DNA from: Terriglobia bacterium
GTDB lineage: Bacteria; Acidobacteriota; Terriglobia; Bryobacterales; Bryobacteraceae
DNA length: 49,352 nucleotides
NCBI GenBank assembly: GCA_021324185.1
Contig: JAJPJN010000148.1
Coordinates: 1 to 49,352, forward strand
Direction of reading: 5' to 3'
This document shows, piece by piece, positions 18,018-26,601 of the stretch. The position numbers were made by a program, and so were the translations under genes. A model generated the notes under the pieces. It was not told the DNA's origin, ran no database searches, and worked only from the letters and a program-made list of their open reading frames with translations. The stretch's first letter is position 1, and each line of letters opens with the position of its first letter.

Positions 18018-18587
18018 TTAGCGATAAGTCTTGTCGTCGAGATGGTTGAAATTGACGCTGTCGTTGAGCACGCCAATGGTGACGATGGCGAATGTGAAGA
18101 CGTTGGTCCCCGGCTCCAGGTGACCGCCGAAGGCTTTGTCCGGGTTAGCCAAAGTCATGTGGGCATGGACGCGGCCGTTGATGATATAGCCGTTCATGCC
18201 GATGAGGTCGGCCGGGGCGGTGGGATTTTTCTCAAAAGTGTCGCGAGAAGGAAAGGTGCGGTTGGTGACCTGATGAACCTGATAGCCGCGCACCGAACCC
18301 GCAGCGGAGAGGATGACGCCGTTGCGGATATTTTGCTGCTTGACCATTTTTTCGAGTCCGGCAAGCAGGTCCGTATCGTATTTAAATCGTAAAATCACGA
18401 TGCGGTCGAAGTGACCGGTGATGGCGTAGACATCGGGCACGCTGGAGCTGTTGGGTTTGGCGTCATCGGCCGGATTGGCAGCGCGATTGACGATTTCGTG
18501 ACGGGACTCCTGCGCTCGCGACGAGCAAGCAAAAAGCAGCAGGAGAGGGCAAATGAATTTCAGATTTATCAGCTTAAGTGGAGGCAT
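18018..18587 (-). CDS. Exported lipoprotein with PPC/DUF296 domain
   Basis: An open frame runs further upstream (to 18617), but the ATG at 18587 puts a lipoprotein signal at the N terminus: LLLLFACSS, with Cys21 as the lipid-modified residue. Mature residues about 60-180 match the PPC (DUF296) fold, with RIVILRFKYDTDLLAGLE, GVILSAAGSVRGYQVHQV and the metal-type motif VHAHMTLANPDKAFGGHL. In plants this domain sits in AT-hook proteins; bacterial forms are trimers of unknown function with a metal-like His cluster. An exported version is unusual. It diverges from the FG-GAP gene at 18631 with 43 bp between the starts. Function is unknown. Confidence 0.8.
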   Translation of the reverse strand: MPPLKLINLKFICPLLLLFACSSRAQESRHEIVNRAANPADDAKPNSSSVPDVYAITGHFDRIVILRFKYDTDLLAGLEKMVKQQNIRNGVILSAAGSVRGYQVHQVTNRTFPSRDTFEKNPTAPADLIGMNGYIINGRVHAHMTLANPDKAFGGHLEPGTNVFTFAIVTIGVLNDSVNFNHLDDKTYR

Positions 18588-18630
18588 GGTTTCGCGATCC
18601 GAAAGGGATGCACGCATCTTCTAGTTTGCG

Positions 18631-19809
18631 ATGGGGCAGTTTGCGACGAAGTCCGTTCCCGGGAGGCAGTGGTTGAAAAAGGCTACGGTGGCCGTGCTGT
18701 GTAGTATCGTGAACGCGGCTGGGCAGATGCCGCATTTTACGCAGCAGACGATAGCGACGGATCTGGCGGGTGGCTACCAGGTGGTTGCCTGCGATGTCAA
18801 TCACGATGGCAAGCCCGACCTGATTGCTCTTGCGAGCAATATGACCGAGCTGATCTGGTTTGAGAACCCAGGCTGGCAGCGGCATGTCATCGCGTCCGGT
18901 CTGCATCACATGATCAATCTGGCGGCCTGGGACATTGATGGGGACGGCATTCCGGAAATTGCACTCGCGTACGAATTCTCGATGAATCCGGCCGAAAGCC
19001 TGGGCAAGGTAGCGATTTTGCATCACGAGGGCGATGTGCGGCAGCCCTGGAAGATGGAGGAGATTGACCGGCTTCCTGCTTCACACCGGCTGCGCTGGGC
19101 TGACATTGACGGTAGCGGAAAGAAAGTTTTGATCAATGCTCCGCTTGCCGCTGCGCACGCCCAGGCGCCTGACTATCGCGGCCGTGTGCCGCTAGTCTAT
19201 TACCGCCCGGACGATTGGAAGCGGCGGCTGATCGGAGATGCGGAAGAAGGTATTGTTCATGGGATCTATGTGACGGATTGGGATGGCGACGGGCGAGACG
19301 AGATCCTGATTGGCAGTTTTCTCGGGATTCATCTGTATAGATACACGCGCGATGGCGAGTGGGCGCGCAGTGAAATCACGCGCGGCGATCCGAATCCATG
19401 GCCGAGAAGCGGAACGAGCGATATCGCGCCCGGCCAGTTAGAGAAAGAGCGCTTTCTGGCCGCGATTGAGCCTTGGCATGGCAACCAGGTGGTTGTGTAC
19501 CGGCAAGCTACATCGAGGGGAGCGTGGAAGCGACAGGTGATCGACAGCAGCCTGTTGGATGGGCACACGGTTCTGACTGCCGATTTCGATGGTGACGGCT
19601 CGGATGAGATTATCGCGGGCTATCGTGGGCAGCCTTACGGCGTCAACTTGTATAAGTTCCGCGGAGAAAGTTGGACTCGTGAAGCAATTGATTCCGGCGG
19701 CATGTCGGCAGCAGGTTGCGCGATTGCGGATCTGAACGGTGATGGCCGTCCGGATTTTGCGTGCATCGGGTCGGCGACCCACAATCTGAAGGTGTATCTG
19801 AACCAGTAG
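18631..19809 (+). CDS. Secreted FG-GAP/VCBS repeat beta-propeller protein
   Basis: The protein has 392 residues. An N-terminal basic and hydrophobic segment (KKATVAVLCSIVNAAG) looks like a signal peptide. The rest is a set of about six repeats with calcium-binding-type motifs: DVNHDGKPD, DIDGDGIPE, DIDGSGKKV, DWDGDGRDE, DFDGDGSDE and DLNGDGRPD. These are hallmarks of integrin-like propellers found in secreted bacterial proteins, often attached to sugar-degrading or surface systems. No catalytic domain is seen. It may bind a polysaccharide or another protein, but the target is unknown. Confidence 0.88.
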   Translation: MGQFATKSVPGRQWLKKATVAVLCSIVNAAGQMPHFTQQTIATDLAGGYQVVACDVNHDGKPDLIALASNMTELIWFENPGWQRHVIASGLHHMINLAAWDIDGDGIPEIALAYEFSMNPAESLGKVAILHHEGDVRQPWKMEEIDRLPASHRLRWADIDGSGKKVLINAPLAAAHAQAPDYRGRVPLVYYRPDDWKRRLIGDAEEGIVHGIYVTDWDGDGRDEILIGSFLGIHLYRYTRDGEWARSEITRGDPNPWPRSGTSDIAPGQLEKERFLAAIEPWHGNQVVVYRQATSRGAWKRQVIDSSLLDGHTVLTADFDGDGSDEIIAGYRGQPYGVNLYKFRGESWTREAIDSGGMSAAGCAIADLNGDGRPDFACIGSATHNLKVYLNQ

Positions 19810-19848
19810 AGCTGTTGCCAGGATGGAGGGGCGTGGCTGTAGATTAAG

Positions 19849-21178
19849 TTAGGGCAGCTTGCACCTGAGTTCGTAGATTTCTTCGCTGAGGGAGTTTTTG
19901 GAACCCAGTAACGTTCCATCCGGCGCTACTCCCCACCAGTTCTCGATGGGAATCGGGAAGTCCTTCATATCGACGAGCTTTTGTAACGCGCCCGTGACGA
20001 CATTAATGCGATAGAGCGCCCACTCCGATTCCAGATATGCTCTTCCACTAAAGTAGATGGATTGGGAATCGTACGACCAGGTGACGTTATCCACGTCATG
20101 CATGGAGATCACATCGCGCCAATACGAGGCATCGGAAGGTGAGATCCGAATCGTTCTGTTGTCTGTTGTGATCGCCAGAAGACTTTTTCCGTCGGGCGAC
20201 CAGCGCGGGCTCCAGAGCCCGTTTGTTTCTTTCAAGCTTTCGACTTGCCTTGTGCGCAGATCCATGCGATGCAGGCGCATTTCGGAACGCTGCCGGTGAT
20301 CCAAGCGTTCGCCGAATAAGAGGTAGGCATCATCCGGCGACCAGGTGGGGACACCCTGATCCGGCCCATCCGGCTGGAGTTGCTGCGGCGCTCCCCCCGC
20401 TGCGCTCACAACAAAAACTCGATATCTGCCGTTTGAATCCACGCGCACGGATCCCCAGAGCTTGTTTCCGCGTAAAGAGCAGATTCTGCCCGTCTGGTGA
20501 AATATCTAGTAATCGCAAACCGGATGGCATGGGGAGAGCGACTGGTTTTCCTCCCGTTACCAGGACTGTGACGGCACGCGCGAAAGCGCCCGCACCCTCG
20601 CTGAAGAAAAGGCGGCGTCCGTCTGTGAGGATCGGGCCGAATTTGGGTTGTCCGTCGTTGGTGATCTGGACAAACTGAGTCACGTTGGCGTTGCTCGGCC
20701 GGGCGTGGAAAGCTGTAATGGCGGCGAGGGATGCTGCCGCACCGGCCAGCCAGTAGCCGATGGACTTCTTCTTTGCAGGTTTGGGCGGGAGGGGCGGTTT
20801 CGGCGAAACTTGTGGAGGCTGAACGGGCAGTTTTGTGGGTTCGATTACTTCTACTTCGCGAACTTCGGCTACGAACTGCCAACCCGTTCCATAAGTCGAC
20901 TTTATATAGGAATCACCAGAGTCCGATGAGCCGAGTGCTTTCCGGATGAGTTTGATCTGGTAGTCAACTGCGTTTGGCGTGACATTCACTCCGGGCCAGA
21001 AGGTCTTAGTTAATTCCTCTCTGGAGATGGCGCGTTCGCGGTTGATAATCACGTGCTCCAGGATGGCGGTCGCCTTCGGCTGAAGCGGAATGTGAACCCC
21101 AGTACGAGTCAGTTTTCGGGTTTTGATGTTATAGGTGCAGTTCCCGAACTCTAGTAATTTGTTGAACAGAAAAGACAT
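19849..21178 (-). pseudogene. CadC-like winged-helix/TolB-propeller regulator, frameshifted
   Basis: Two overlapping frames encode one protein. The N-terminal frame (from ATG 21178) has an OmpR/CadC-type winged helix (about residues 10-105), a Pro-rich linker (112-138), one membrane helix (about 140-160) and the start of a TolB/PD40 propeller ending SPDGQNLLFT. The C-terminal frame (to 19849) continues the propeller with GNKLWGSVRVDSNGRYRVFV, TWSPDDAYLLF, RWSPDGKSLL and TWSYDSQSIYFSG. The switch lies at about 20468-20474 and corresponds to one extra base or two missing. Joined, the product would be about 442 residues. Such proteins are common in Acidobacteriota and are thought to sense outside the membrane while binding DNA inside. 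Either a true pseudogene or a sequence error is possible. Confidence 0.85.
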
Positions 21179-21299
21179 ATAAAAACTCAGAATTGCTCAG
21201 AAGTTTTAAGCCTGCGTTTCCTGTAAGTGTATTCCATGATGAGCCGGGAGCAAAAAAGCAGAAGCGAGGGTGATTGGCCTCGAAAGGAGGCTAAAGGAG

Positions 21300-22184
21300 A
21301 TGTCTAAAGTAAGAGCATTTGTCTTGTATGTATGCTCTTCACTCGTGTTGGCTGCTTCTGCCGAACCAGCAACCGTTACAAACACGACATGCGGACTCAG
21401 TATCAGAAATGGCGCGAGCATTATGCAAACTGACCCAACTAGCTGCAAAGTAAACCTCGGCACTCCAAGCGGCAGCGCCGGCACGGCAATTTCAACTACC
21501 TCGGCTGCAGTGAGTGCTCCTGCAATAGGCGCTTCTACAACCTCCGTTGTTACGCATTTAAATTCGCAAGTTGCGGCGATGCGGGGGGCGGATCTCAGCG
21601 TGTCGACGTTTGGCTACGCAACAGCTTCGGATACCGTTAGCTTTCTTTTCTACACCACAGGCCCTGTGCGGGAGAGGCAAATCCTGTTTGACGAGGAAAT
21701 TACTCTACAAGGCGGAACTGATCCGCCAGACGTGAACACGGCCTCGGTTCAGGTTGGATCGCTTCAGGCGAGCTGTAGATTTGCAGGAAACACGGCACCC
21801 GCTTGCTCGGGCAACCTCGGGCCAACTAACGGCTTCACCCAGACTAGGTCCCAGACGTTCATGCTGGGCCAGATGTTCGGCTTTTCCGAAGCGCTGAATA
21901 TACAAGCCTTTAGCGAGAATCCTTCCGGAAATATTGAAACGGGAGGTTCTTCGGTGATCTTCAACTTCAGCATTCTGGATGCGAACGGTACCTCCGTACC
22001 GATATTTGCAGCGCCTGAACCGAATGCAGGCCTACTTTGGCTTGTTGGATTCGGCATTATAATCGCACTCTTCGGCCGCAAAGTGATTGGTAATGCACAC
22101 ATTTACCATTTCTGCCTGGATAATTCAAAAACTCAAAAAGTACTCAGAATTGGCGAAGCGAATCCTGGTGTAAAAGTTTTCTAG
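21300..22184 (+). CDS. PEP-CTERM secreted protein with unusual C-terminal tail
   Basis: The ATG at 21300 is preceded by a strong AAAGGAG site; an open frame extends 10 codons further but lacks this support. The 294-residue protein has a signal peptide (residues 1-22, ending ASA), a Ser/Thr-rich domain with four cysteines, and a C-terminal sorting signal. That signal is PEP at 239-241, the helix LLWLVGFGIIIALF, then GRK. Exosortase systems recognise such signals. Unusually, about 30 residues follow the basic end; the signal normally ends the protein, so the tail may come from loss of a stop codon. The gene diverges from the CadC-like regulator (121 bp between starts), which may control it. Confidence 0.8.
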   Translation: MSKVRAFVLYVCSSLVLAASAEPATVTNTTCGLSIRNGASIMQTDPTSCKVNLGTPSGSAGTAISTTSAAVSAPAIGASTTSVVTHLNSQVAAMRGADLSVSTFGYATASDTVSFLFYTTGPVRERQILFDEEITLQGGTDPPDVNTASVQVGSLQASCRFAGNTAPACSGNLGPTNGFTQTRSQTFMLGQMFGFSEALNIQAFSENPSGNIETGGSSVIFNFSILDANGTSVPIFAAPEPNAGLLWLVGFGIIIALFGRKVIGNAHIYHFCLDNSKTQKVLRIGEANPGVKVF

Positions 22185-22198
22185 GCCGTATGAAAAAG

Positions 22199-22213
22199 AC
22201 GCCCTAACAGGGC
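22199..22213. other. Short hairpin between two PEP-CTERM genes
   Basis: GCCCT (22201-22205) and AGGGC (22209-22213) pair around AAC, preceded by an A-rich stretch and followed by ATTTG. It lies between the first PEP-CTERM stop and the next ribosome-binding site. A weak terminator or attenuator is possible. Confidence 0.3.
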
Positions 22214-22245
22214 ATTTGAACCGGCCAACTGAAAGGAGAAAGATC

Positions 22246-23140
22246 ATGGAAGTGAAGTTATTGAAGTCGCTAAGCAGGCGCAAAGCCTCGGTAACGAGGC
22301 GTAACTTGTCGTGCGCGGCTTTGCTGTCGTTCGGGGCCGTTGGCCTATCGACCAGCGCGTTGGCAGACAGTACGATATTCTCGGACAACTTTACGGAGAC
22401 AATCTTAGGCGCGCCTTGGCAGGTGCTTACGGGTCAGGGCACGTACACGGTAGGGGGTGGCAAGCTGCAATATTTCAATCAAGGGCCGCTGTCCGGTCCT
22501 CAGGTATGGAGCACCACAGCGCTTTCGCTAGGAGTCCCATTCACCGGAACAAATTGGCGATTGAGTACCGAAGTAAGCTATCATCTGAACTATTTAGATT
22601 CCGGCGGCGGTTCGTCCGGTGCACAAAGGCACAAGTTATCGTGAGCTTCGCGCCCGTTACCGCGGCCGACCGCAACGCCCTGGGCACGAATCCCAATTTT
22701 GCGGATTTGGACCGGGAAATAGACGCGGGGTATGGCACGAACAGGCTTTCCGCTTACTATATCGACTCAACTACTCAAGTCAGGAATGCAGACTTGCCCG
22801 TTACTCCGCTTGTCAACAACGTTGCTGACGGAACCTACTGGTACATTTTCACGCGCGACGGCGGCACTCTCGCGATGCAGTACAGCACAGATGGCATTAA
22901 CTTCGCTACAGCCTTAACCGCATCGCTTGAAAATCCAACTGACCCGTTCAATGAATTTCTGATCAGTGGAACCACATATGAACGGCGGGCTCCTACGCCA
23001 CGTTCAACTACGTCAACATCTCGACTGCCACTCCCGAGCCGGGTACGTGGGGGAGTTTAGGGCAGGGGATTGTTGCGATGGGATTTCTATGCGTGAAGGG
23101 CCGATTCAAATTTGGCTCGAGGCTCTTTGTACGGAGATAG
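22246..23140 (+). pseudogene. PEP-CTERM secreted protein broken by two frameshifts
   Basis: The start ATG has a good site (GAAAGGAG) 8 bases upstream. Frame A (22246 to about 22620) gives a signal peptide ending STSALA and a beta-sandwich start, IFSDNFTETILGAPWQVLTG. Frame B (about 22620-22975) continues with IVSFAPVTAADRN, YYIDSTTQVRNADLP and YSTDGINFATALTA. Frame C (about 22985-23140) gives GGSYATFNYVNISTATPEPG, a short helix and FGSRLFVRR, a PEP-CTERM signal. Both switches move in the same direction (one missing or two extra). Rejoined, the gene would encode a complete PEP-CTERM protein of about 298 residues with a jelly-roll type domain. It is either a decayed gene or a low-quality stretch of sequence. 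Confidence 0.82.
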
Positions 23141-23306
23141 GAGAATAGGGCTCAGGACTGAAACGGCCTGCAAATGGTTTAGTCGAGTCGTTCTTTACCT
23201 GTTTGTTCCGCTTTTTCTATTCGCATCGCTGGGACTCGGGCAAACGCCAACGCAGGCAATAAAGCAAGTTACGCCTCATGCCGCGAATTACGAGTCTCGG
23301 CGATAA
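23112..23306 (+). pseudogene. Possible remnant of a secreted protein (signal-peptide-like)
   Basis: This short frame overlaps the end of the previous gene. Its second half, KWFSRVVLYLFVPLFLFASL followed by GLGQ, looks like a signal peptide and then stops after about 25 further residues. There is no good start codon with a ribosome-binding site near it. It may be the truncated front of a lost secreted protein; it could also be chance. Confidence 0.22.
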
Positions 23307-23487
23307 ATGCTCGCGGAGATATCGCTTGGAGCCGAAATAGCTTTCAGATTGCAACACGATATTTCCAGGTGAAAGCTAGCCGTAGTTGCTGGCGACATCA
23401 CAAAGACTTAGTGAATCATCACGATGACATTGTCTGACGCCGATAGGCTTTGAGCGGGCACAAGGATCGCATAGGGGGGGGTCGCGC

Positions 23488-24367
23488 GTGGCTACGTTTG
23501 CGTGGCGAGTTTTGCTACGGCTGATTCATATGGGTTTACTTGTGCTGGCCGCGCTTGCTGCTGCACGTGGGGATAGCATAACGCCGTACCGCCAAGCAAT
23601 TATTACGACGTGTGTAGGCAGCTTCGGTATCATAGCTAATCCTCCGGGCCCTTGTTTGTTACAGGCGAGTTCAAATGGAACTGCTATATCCAACGCCGGT
23701 ACGGTTAGCACTTCAGGCGAGGTGGTAAATTACTCCGCTTTAAGTGTCTTTCACGCCGGCTCCCTTGGGGGCAGTAACTGTCGCAACGAATACGCTGAAC
23801 TCTTCCGGTTCCGGCGTGATGGTCGATGCACTAGAACAGCTTGTTGACGCCGTTACCGTCTCATATGGACCGCTAAACGGACAAACGGAATACATGCTTC
23901 TGGAATACACACTTCACGGGACTAATAGTCGTTTCGGCGGTGATGCGGTCCCCTATGGGCGTGTCAAGTTGGGTATAAACAACCCCATTTTCCCATTCGG
24001 GTGGCAAGGCTTTTCACAAGGAACGGTGGTAGGAACTTTTAGCTCGGGTGTGTTTCCATTCACTTATGGCCAGGCATTTCCGTTGTGGTTCAAGCTAGAG
24101 AGCATTGGAGGTACGGGTGTCGGATCCGGGAGGCCCACTGGTGTGAAATCGTCGCAGGCAGATTTCTATAACACGGTAGCGATTGCTGGCGTGTTTCTTT
24201 ACGATCAGAATATGAACGTGCTTAGCGAAAATCCAGTGATTAGTTCTGACCTGGGTATTTCTTACTCGAATCTCAGCACGCCAGAGCCGTTGACGAGTTT
24301 ATTGCTGCCCAGGGGGGCTTTAGTTCTTGCTTTAGCGTTTGCGTTCCGCCGTTTAAAAGACCGTTAA
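23488..24367 (+). pseudogene. PEP-CTERM secreted protein, frameshifted
   Basis: The GTG at 23488 follows a G-rich ribosome-binding site. The first frame gives a signal peptide (LLVLAALAAARG) and about 70 residues ending STSGEVVNYSALS. The second frame, entered near 23741, continues with VSFTPAPLGAVTVATNTLNS and ends with TPEPLTSLLLPRG, a helix and FRRLKDR, a full PEP-CTERM signal. The two parts clearly belong together; rejoined length is about 292 residues. The domain between is beta-rich and not recognised. This is the fourth frame break within 4 kb. Confidence 0.8.
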
Positions 24368-24920
24368 ATTGTTGGGCGGCATGATCGACGCTATGGGTGT
24401 TCAGCATCAATTCCAGCCCGCAAAGCGAGGCAGCTCGTAAGTTGAGATTTGTTGGTCGGAAGTTGTCCGAAGACCCCGTCAAGCAAGGGCGGCCCTGATA
24501 ATTAATCGTCGCTTTGGATGCCCGCAGTCAAGCCTCTTTGCGCGCCGCGAACACGTCGGGGGCCGACCTGTTGGTTGCCTAGTCGAACCGGATGTTCTAG
24601 TTAGACCAGCCGCATCGCCAACGCCATCCGCGCCGAATCGTGTAGACCTTAAGCAGAGGGGATCAGCTTTCGAGCACGTCTGTTTGGAACGTGTTTGTAG
24701 CGAAATCCGTCGCGGATGTTACGTGAAAAGTATCGGCCTTTGGAATCGGCGGTTGGGGTATCAAGCTGCTATGCGGGAAGGCTGGACGGATTAGCGTCGC
24801 TGGATTCACGAAAGAAGGCCGGTAGACGGGAGAACGCTATCCAAGCAGATAACGTTTGACCTCCTGCGCGGCGGTGCCGGCAAGGCATTACGGCTGGCCG
24901 GAAGCAGATTTCTTTCGGCT
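24368..24920. other. Gene-poor stretch of about 550 bp
   Basis: No convincing open frame, RNA gene or clear repeat was found here on either strand. It follows the broken PEP-CTERM genes and precedes a doubtful small gene. It probably holds decayed sequence. Confidence 0.5.
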
Positions 24921-25241
24921 GTGACAGTTGCAGATGTGTCGATTCCGGCTAATGCGCGCACATTCATTCAATGTGGCCGTTTAATTGCTCTGCTTTTGAT
25001 AGTGGCAATTACAACCAAACGCCGGGCCGACCCCGCCGCTGCTGCGGGTATTCTGGCCTCACAAAGCGGCGCCCTGAAAAGCGACGATGCTGACGCGCTC
25101 TGTGACGAACTGCAGAAACACATCCTCGACTGTGAAGCATGTATCAATGGGCGAGAAGAATCTTGCAATGTTTACCGCTCTTTTCAGGAGCGAATCGCAC
25201 AGGCGGGTGGCGTTACCAAAAGCGCGCTTCTAGCCATCTAG
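24921..25241 (+). CDS. Small hypothetical protein with membrane segment and Cys-rich end
   Basis: The 106-residue frame starts with GTG and lacks a clear ribosome-binding site. It has one hydrophobic segment (residues about 17-31, CGRLIALLLIVAITT) and then a hydrophilic part with four cysteines (LCDELQKHILDCEACINGRE then SCN). The spacing CDELxxHILDCExC recalls cysteine/histidine clusters of anti-sigma-like proteins, but the order of membrane and zinc parts is reversed. It is not recognised and may not be expressed. Confidence 0.35.
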   Translation: MTVADVSIPANARTFIQCGRLIALLLIVAITTKRRADPAAAAGILASQSGALKSDDADALCDELQKHILDCEACINGREESCNVYRSFQERIAQAGGVTKSALLAI

Positions 25242-25311
25242 AACTTGGAAGTTAACCACGACTTCCACCGCGATCCACAGCACGACTCCGGCGGGTTAAA
25301 ATCCAAACGGC

Positions 25312-25761
25312 GTGCCCTATCTGCGAATCACTTGTCCGGAAATGCCCGATCAGCGGAGGCGGCAAATTGCGGAGCGGTTGACGCTCGAAATTAATGATCT
25401 CTTCTTCAATCCGAGCGCCCGCATAACACGCGAGGAACTGCGGGAGCGCACCACCGTGCATTTCACGCCTTACAGGGAAAATGAGCTGTTCATCGGAGCG
25501 CGTACGCCCGCTGAGCGCGGCGCCATCGATCTGACCGTGGAGCTTTCCGACTGGAGCATGTCTCGGAAGCAGCAGCGGCGCATTGCCCGGCATCTGACTC
25601 CCGTACTGGCGGATCTCTTTGAAGTCCCGCCGGCCGGCCTCGAGGGCATCAACATCCGATTTCACCCGTACCCGCCGAGCGACTTCGCCGTGGGGGGCCG
25701 CCTCCTGTCCGATATCGTTCCGCTCATCGGCCGCCTGATGAAACGTCTTGCGAGGCACTGA
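25312..25761 (+). CDS. Tautomerase superfamily protein (two-repeat 4-OT-like)
   Basis: From a GTG start the 149-residue protein begins MPYLRITCPEM. Pro2 would become the N-terminal catalytic proline of the 4-oxalocrotonate tautomerase/MIF superfamily after Met removal. The protein contains two related halves (residues 2-75 and about 76-140), each with the beta-alpha-beta pattern: QRRRQIAERLTLEINDLF and KQQRRIARHLTPVLADLF. It therefore looks like a fused 4-OT-type protein. The second half lacks a proline at its start, so probably one active site per chain. The substrate is unknown; keto-enol tautomerisation of a small dicarboxylate is typical. Confidence 0.75.
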   Translation: MPYLRITCPEMPDQRRRQIAERLTLEINDLFFNPSARITREELRERTTVHFTPYRENELFIGARTPAERGAIDLTVELSDWSMSRKQQRRIARHLTPVLADLFEVPPAGLEGINIRFHPYPPSDFAVGGRLLSDIVPLIGRLMKRLARH

Positions 25762-25810
25762 TCCGCATTCGCCACAGCCCTGAGGCCATGTGGGTTCAGG
25801 TTCAGTTCCA

Positions 25811-25870
25811 CGGTTATCATGGCCACTGTTATCGTGGGCCACTGTTATCATGGAAATGATTCGTGATAAC
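25811..25870 (+). promoter_or_regulatory. Repeated operator-like sites before the toxin-antitoxin pair
   Basis: Direct copies of GTTATCAT/GTTATCGT lie at 25813-25820, 25828-25835 and 25844-25851, spaced 15 and 16 bp. An inverted copy GTGATAAC lies at 25863-25870, right before the antitoxin ATG. The array fits binding of several ribbon-helix-helix dimers, as in autoregulated vapBC-type operons. Confidence 0.6.
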
Positions 25871-26095
25871 ATGATCCGCACGCAGATCAGCCTTAACCAA
25901 GAGGAGTATGATTCCGCGAGGCAGCAGGCGGCAGCCCTTGGCATTTCGCTGGCTGAGTTTGTACGGCGGGCTGTGCGCGAACAATTGCCCGTGCATGGCG
26001 GCGGCCCCTGGATGAAATATGCGGGCTTTGTGGAAAGCGGCGACCGGCGTTCCAGCCAGTCTATAGACGAGATCGTCTATGGCGCCAAAGACTAG
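25871..26095 (+). CDS. Antitoxin, ribbon-helix-helix (CopG/VapB-like)
   Basis: An open frame runs back to 25790, but the ATG at 25871 fits the family: MIRTQISLNQEEYDSARQQA, then AAALGISLAEFVRRAVREQL. This is a ribbon-helix-helix DNA-binding domain of about 45 residues. The rest (LPVHGGGPWMKYAGFVESGD to the end) is a flexible tail that in this family wraps the toxin. The 74-residue product should bind its own promoter, where four copies of a GTTATCAT-type site are seen, and neutralise the PIN toxin encoded next. The two genes overlap by 17 bp. Confidence 0.88.
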   Translation: MIRTQISLNQEEYDSARQQAAALGISLAEFVRRAVREQLPVHGGGPWMKYAGFVESGDRRSSQSIDEIVYGAKD

Positions 26096-26522
26096 GCATG
26101 CCTCGCGAAAAGCAAGGACGCCTCGCGAAGTTTACCTGGATACCTCAGCATTCATAGCGTTTCTTGATCGTTCCGACAGCTATCACGCAATTTTTAGGCG
26201 GGCGTTCGCGACACCACCTCCCCTGGTGACCTCGGCGCTGGTGGTTGCCGAGGCGCACGGCTGGTTCTTGAGGCGCTATGACACGCGTCGAGCCAAAGAG
26301 TTTTTGAGCTTCCTCGATATGCTTCCGGCGTTGACGGTAGTGGCTTTTGATCGAGCAGAACTTGCCAAGCAGCGACCCATCTTGTCACGCTTCGGCGACC
26401 AGAATCTGACCCTTGCTGACGCGCATGGTCTTGTGATTATGGGCGAGCGCAAGACGAAAATGTGTTGGTCTACGGACAGGCACCTGGGGTTGACGGGAGT
26501 AGAGCTGATCATTCATACGTAG
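26079..26522 (+). CDS. PIN-domain toxin (VapC-like ribonuclease)
   Basis: The protein has 147 residues, with a basic N-terminal extension of about 16 residues before the PIN domain. The four acidic residues expected for metal-dependent RNA cleavage are visible: Asp21 (YLDTSAF), Glu58 (VVAEAHGW), Asp114 (LADAHG) and Asp133 (WSTDRHL). VapC toxins cut tRNA or rRNA and stop translation when the antitoxin is degraded. The start overlaps the antitoxin gene by 17 bp, which supports translational coupling. Nothing suggests inactivation. Confidence 0.9.
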   Translation: MAPKTRHASRKARTPREVYLDTSAFIAFLDRSDSYHAIFRRAFATPPPLVTSALVVAEAHGWFLRRYDTRRAKEFLSFLDMLPALTVVAFDRAELAKQRPILSRFGDQNLTLADAHGLVIMGERKTKMCWSTDRHLGLTGVELIIHT

Positions 26523-26539
26523 AAACCGGCAATCGCGGG

Positions 26540-26560
26540 CTGGGGCTTTCAGCTCCCCAG
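26540..26560. terminator. Likely shared terminator between convergent genes
   Basis: CTGGGG (26540-26545) pairs with CCCCAG (26555-26560) around a 9-base loop. The site is 17 bases after the VapC-like stop and 41 bases after the stop of the minus-strand hydrolase, so it could serve both. Confidence 0.45.
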
Positions 26561-26601
26561 TGATCCGAATTACTAGCGAGGCGTACATCCTGAGTACCCG
26601 G

